9,885 nt of DNA from Syntrophomonadaceae bacterium. GTDB lineage: Bacteria > Bacillota > Syntrophomonadia > Syntrophomonadales > Syntrophomonadaceae. Within the stretch, counting starts at the first letter, position 1. Each line of letters starts with the position of its first letter. The notes beneath the pieces are model-generated. The model searched no databases. It had not been told where the DNA came from and saw only the letters and a list, made by a program, of their open reading frames with translations. Made by a program: the position numbers and the translations under genes. Shown in pieces: positions 8,679 to 9,885 of this stretch. The stretch is from the NCBI GenBank assembly GCA_030526885.1, contig JAUNBV010000039.1, positions 3,509-13,393 of the forward strand. The letters run 5' to 3'.

Positions 8679-9885
8679 TTATATCACCCCCGCCGGCTGT
8701 AATTTATGGTGTTCCGTGGCCTGCTCGAAAGCATGGGCGGCGCGGAGCATAGTGCCTTCGTCAAAAGCTTGGCCTATAAGCTGCAATCCCACCGGCAAGC
8801 CTTCCTCCAGCCCGCAGGGGATGGACATGCCCGGCAGCCCCGCCATGTTGACGGGTACGGTGAGGATATCGTTCATATACTCGGTCAGCGGGTCGCCGCC
8901 GGCATGGCCCAGGGCAAACGCGGTAGTAGGCGTGGTAGGCGACACAATGAGGTCAAAATCCTTAAATACTTTTTCAAAATCCTCCGCGATAAGGCGGCGC
9001 ACCTTCAGCGCCTTGACGTAATAGGCGTCATAATAGCCGGAGCTCAAAGCGTAGGTGCCCAGCATGATGCGGCGCTTGACCTCGTCGCCGAAGCCCTGGG
9101 CGCGGGTTTGACACATCATATCCATTACCGTGGCCGCGCTCTGGTCGCGCAGGCCGTAGCGCACCCCGTCAAAACGGGCCAGATTGGCGCTGGCCTCCGC
9201 CGGAGCCACGATGTAATAAGCGGACAGCGCGTAACGGCTGTGCGGCAGCGACACCTCCTCCACCACCGCCCCCAAGCTTGCAAACACCTTCAGAGCGTCC
9301 ATCACCTTTGATTTGATGGCCGGGGCTACGCCCTCCTGAAAATACTCGCGGGGATAGGCAATCCTCAGGCCGTGGATATCCCGATGCAGGAACGAAGTGT
9401 AATCCGGCGCCGATACCTCCGCACTGGTAGCGTCCAGCGGGTCGCGACCGGCAATAACGTTCATCACCGCGGCGCAGTCCTCCACATCGCGGGTGAAAGT
9501 GCCCACCTGGTCCAGCGAGGAAGCGAAGGCAATCACGCCCCAGCGGGATACCCGCCCATAGGTGGGCTTCAAGCCCACGATGCCGCAAAATGCCGCCGGC
9601 TGGCGAATGGAGCCGCCGGTATCGGTGCCTAAGGCAAAGGGTACCTGCCGCGCCGCCACCGCTGCGGCAGAACCGCCGGAGGAACCCCCCGGCACCCGGC
9701 TTATATCCCAGGGGTTGGCGGTGCTGAAAAAAGCGGAATGCTCGGTGGATGAACCCATGGCAAACTCGTCCATGTTCAGCTTGCCCAGCAATATGCCCTG
9801 CTGCGCCTTCAGCCGCGCCACCGCCGTGGCGTCATAGCGGGGCACAAAGTTTTCCAATATCCTGGAACCACAGGTGGTGCGCACC
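8679..9885 (-). CDS. gatA: Aspartyl/glutamyl-tRNA amidotransferase subunit A, N-terminus outside the window
   Basis: GatA is the glutaminase subunit of GatCAB: it releases ammonia from glutamine and passes it to GatB. The 3' 1,207 bases are present, about 401 residues; roughly 85 N-terminal residues, including the catalytic lysine, lie beyond the window edge. The first visible codons (V-R-T-T-C-G-S-R-I-L-E-N-F) match the interior of GatA, so the GTG near the edge is not a start. Amidase-signature residues are clear: the cis-serine in 'GGSSGGSAAA' and the nucleophilic serine in 'GTDTGGSIRQPA', 24 residues apart, as in S. aureus GatA (S154 and S178). The C-terminus 'GLPVGLQLIGQAFDEGTM' is typical. 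It ends with TAA (8679-8681) directly against the gatB start. gatC is expected just upstream, outside the window. Confidence 0.97.
   Translation of the reverse strand, partial: VRTTCGSRILENFVPRYDATAVARLKAQQGILLGKLNMDEFAMGSSTEHSAFFSTANPWDISRVPGGSSGGSAAAVAARQVPFALGTDTGGSIRQPAAFCGIVGLKPTYGRVSRWGVIAFASSLDQVGTFTRDVEDCAAVMNVIAGRDPLDATSAEVSAPDYTSFLHRDIHGLRIAYPREYFQEGVAPAIKSKVMDALKVFASLGAVVEEVSLPHSRYALSAYYIVAPAEASANLARFDGVRYGLRDQSAATVMDMMCQTRAQGFGDEVKRRIMLGTYALSSGYYDAYYVKALKVRRLIAEDFEKVFKDFDLIVSPTTPTTAFALGHAGGDPLTEYMNDILTVPVNMAGLPGMSIPCGLEEGLPVGLQLIGQAFDEGTMLRAAHAFEQATEHHKLQPAGVI

Overview
The window looks like the chromosome of an anaerobic Gram-positive bacterium of the Clostridia type (Peptococcaceae- or Syntrophomonadales-like). 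This is inferred from three things: a GatCAB amidotransferase whose GatB keeps its cysteine zinc site, an isocitrate dehydrogenase that reads like Bacillus CitC, and a Re-citrate-synthase-like enzyme in place of the usual citrate synthase. No species can be named from the sequence alone.

Positions 1 to about 2730 (+ strand) hold an accessory-looking set of three genes of unknown function. They are the 3' end of a large protein I do not recognise, a 442-residue membrane protein with three Cys4 zinc ribbons and two DUF3592-like modules, and a 119-residue acidic protein ending in a zinc ribbon. The genes are tightly packed and end at a strong hairpin terminator (2777-2817). By eye this part is less G+C-rich than the rest.

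From 9885 down to 2951 (- strand) runs a compact set of six genes: gatA (cut by the window edge), gatB, a citrate/homocitrate synthase of the NifV/Re-citrate synthase family, the large and small subunits of a LeuC/LeuD-type aconitase, and an NADP-isocitrate dehydrogenase. Two of the junctions are directly abutting TAA-ATG. The last four genes together would convert oxaloacetate and acetyl-CoA to 2-oxoglutarate, the carbon skeleton of glutamate. GatAB then acts on Glu-tRNA(Gln). The arrangement therefore links glutamate carbon supply to Gln-tRNA formation. A leucine, lysine or nitrogenase-cofactor role for the middle genes is less likely because the dehydrogenase is a genuine isocitrate dehydrogenase.

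The most unusual point is that isocitrate dehydrogenase is broken by a frameshift at 3721-3729. Compared with remembered E. coli and B. subtilis sequences, 10 nucleotides seem to be missing, although every active-site residue I can place survives in one of the two frames. The lesion also contains the slippery heptamer A-AAT-TTC, so a -1 shift would restore the full reading frame.
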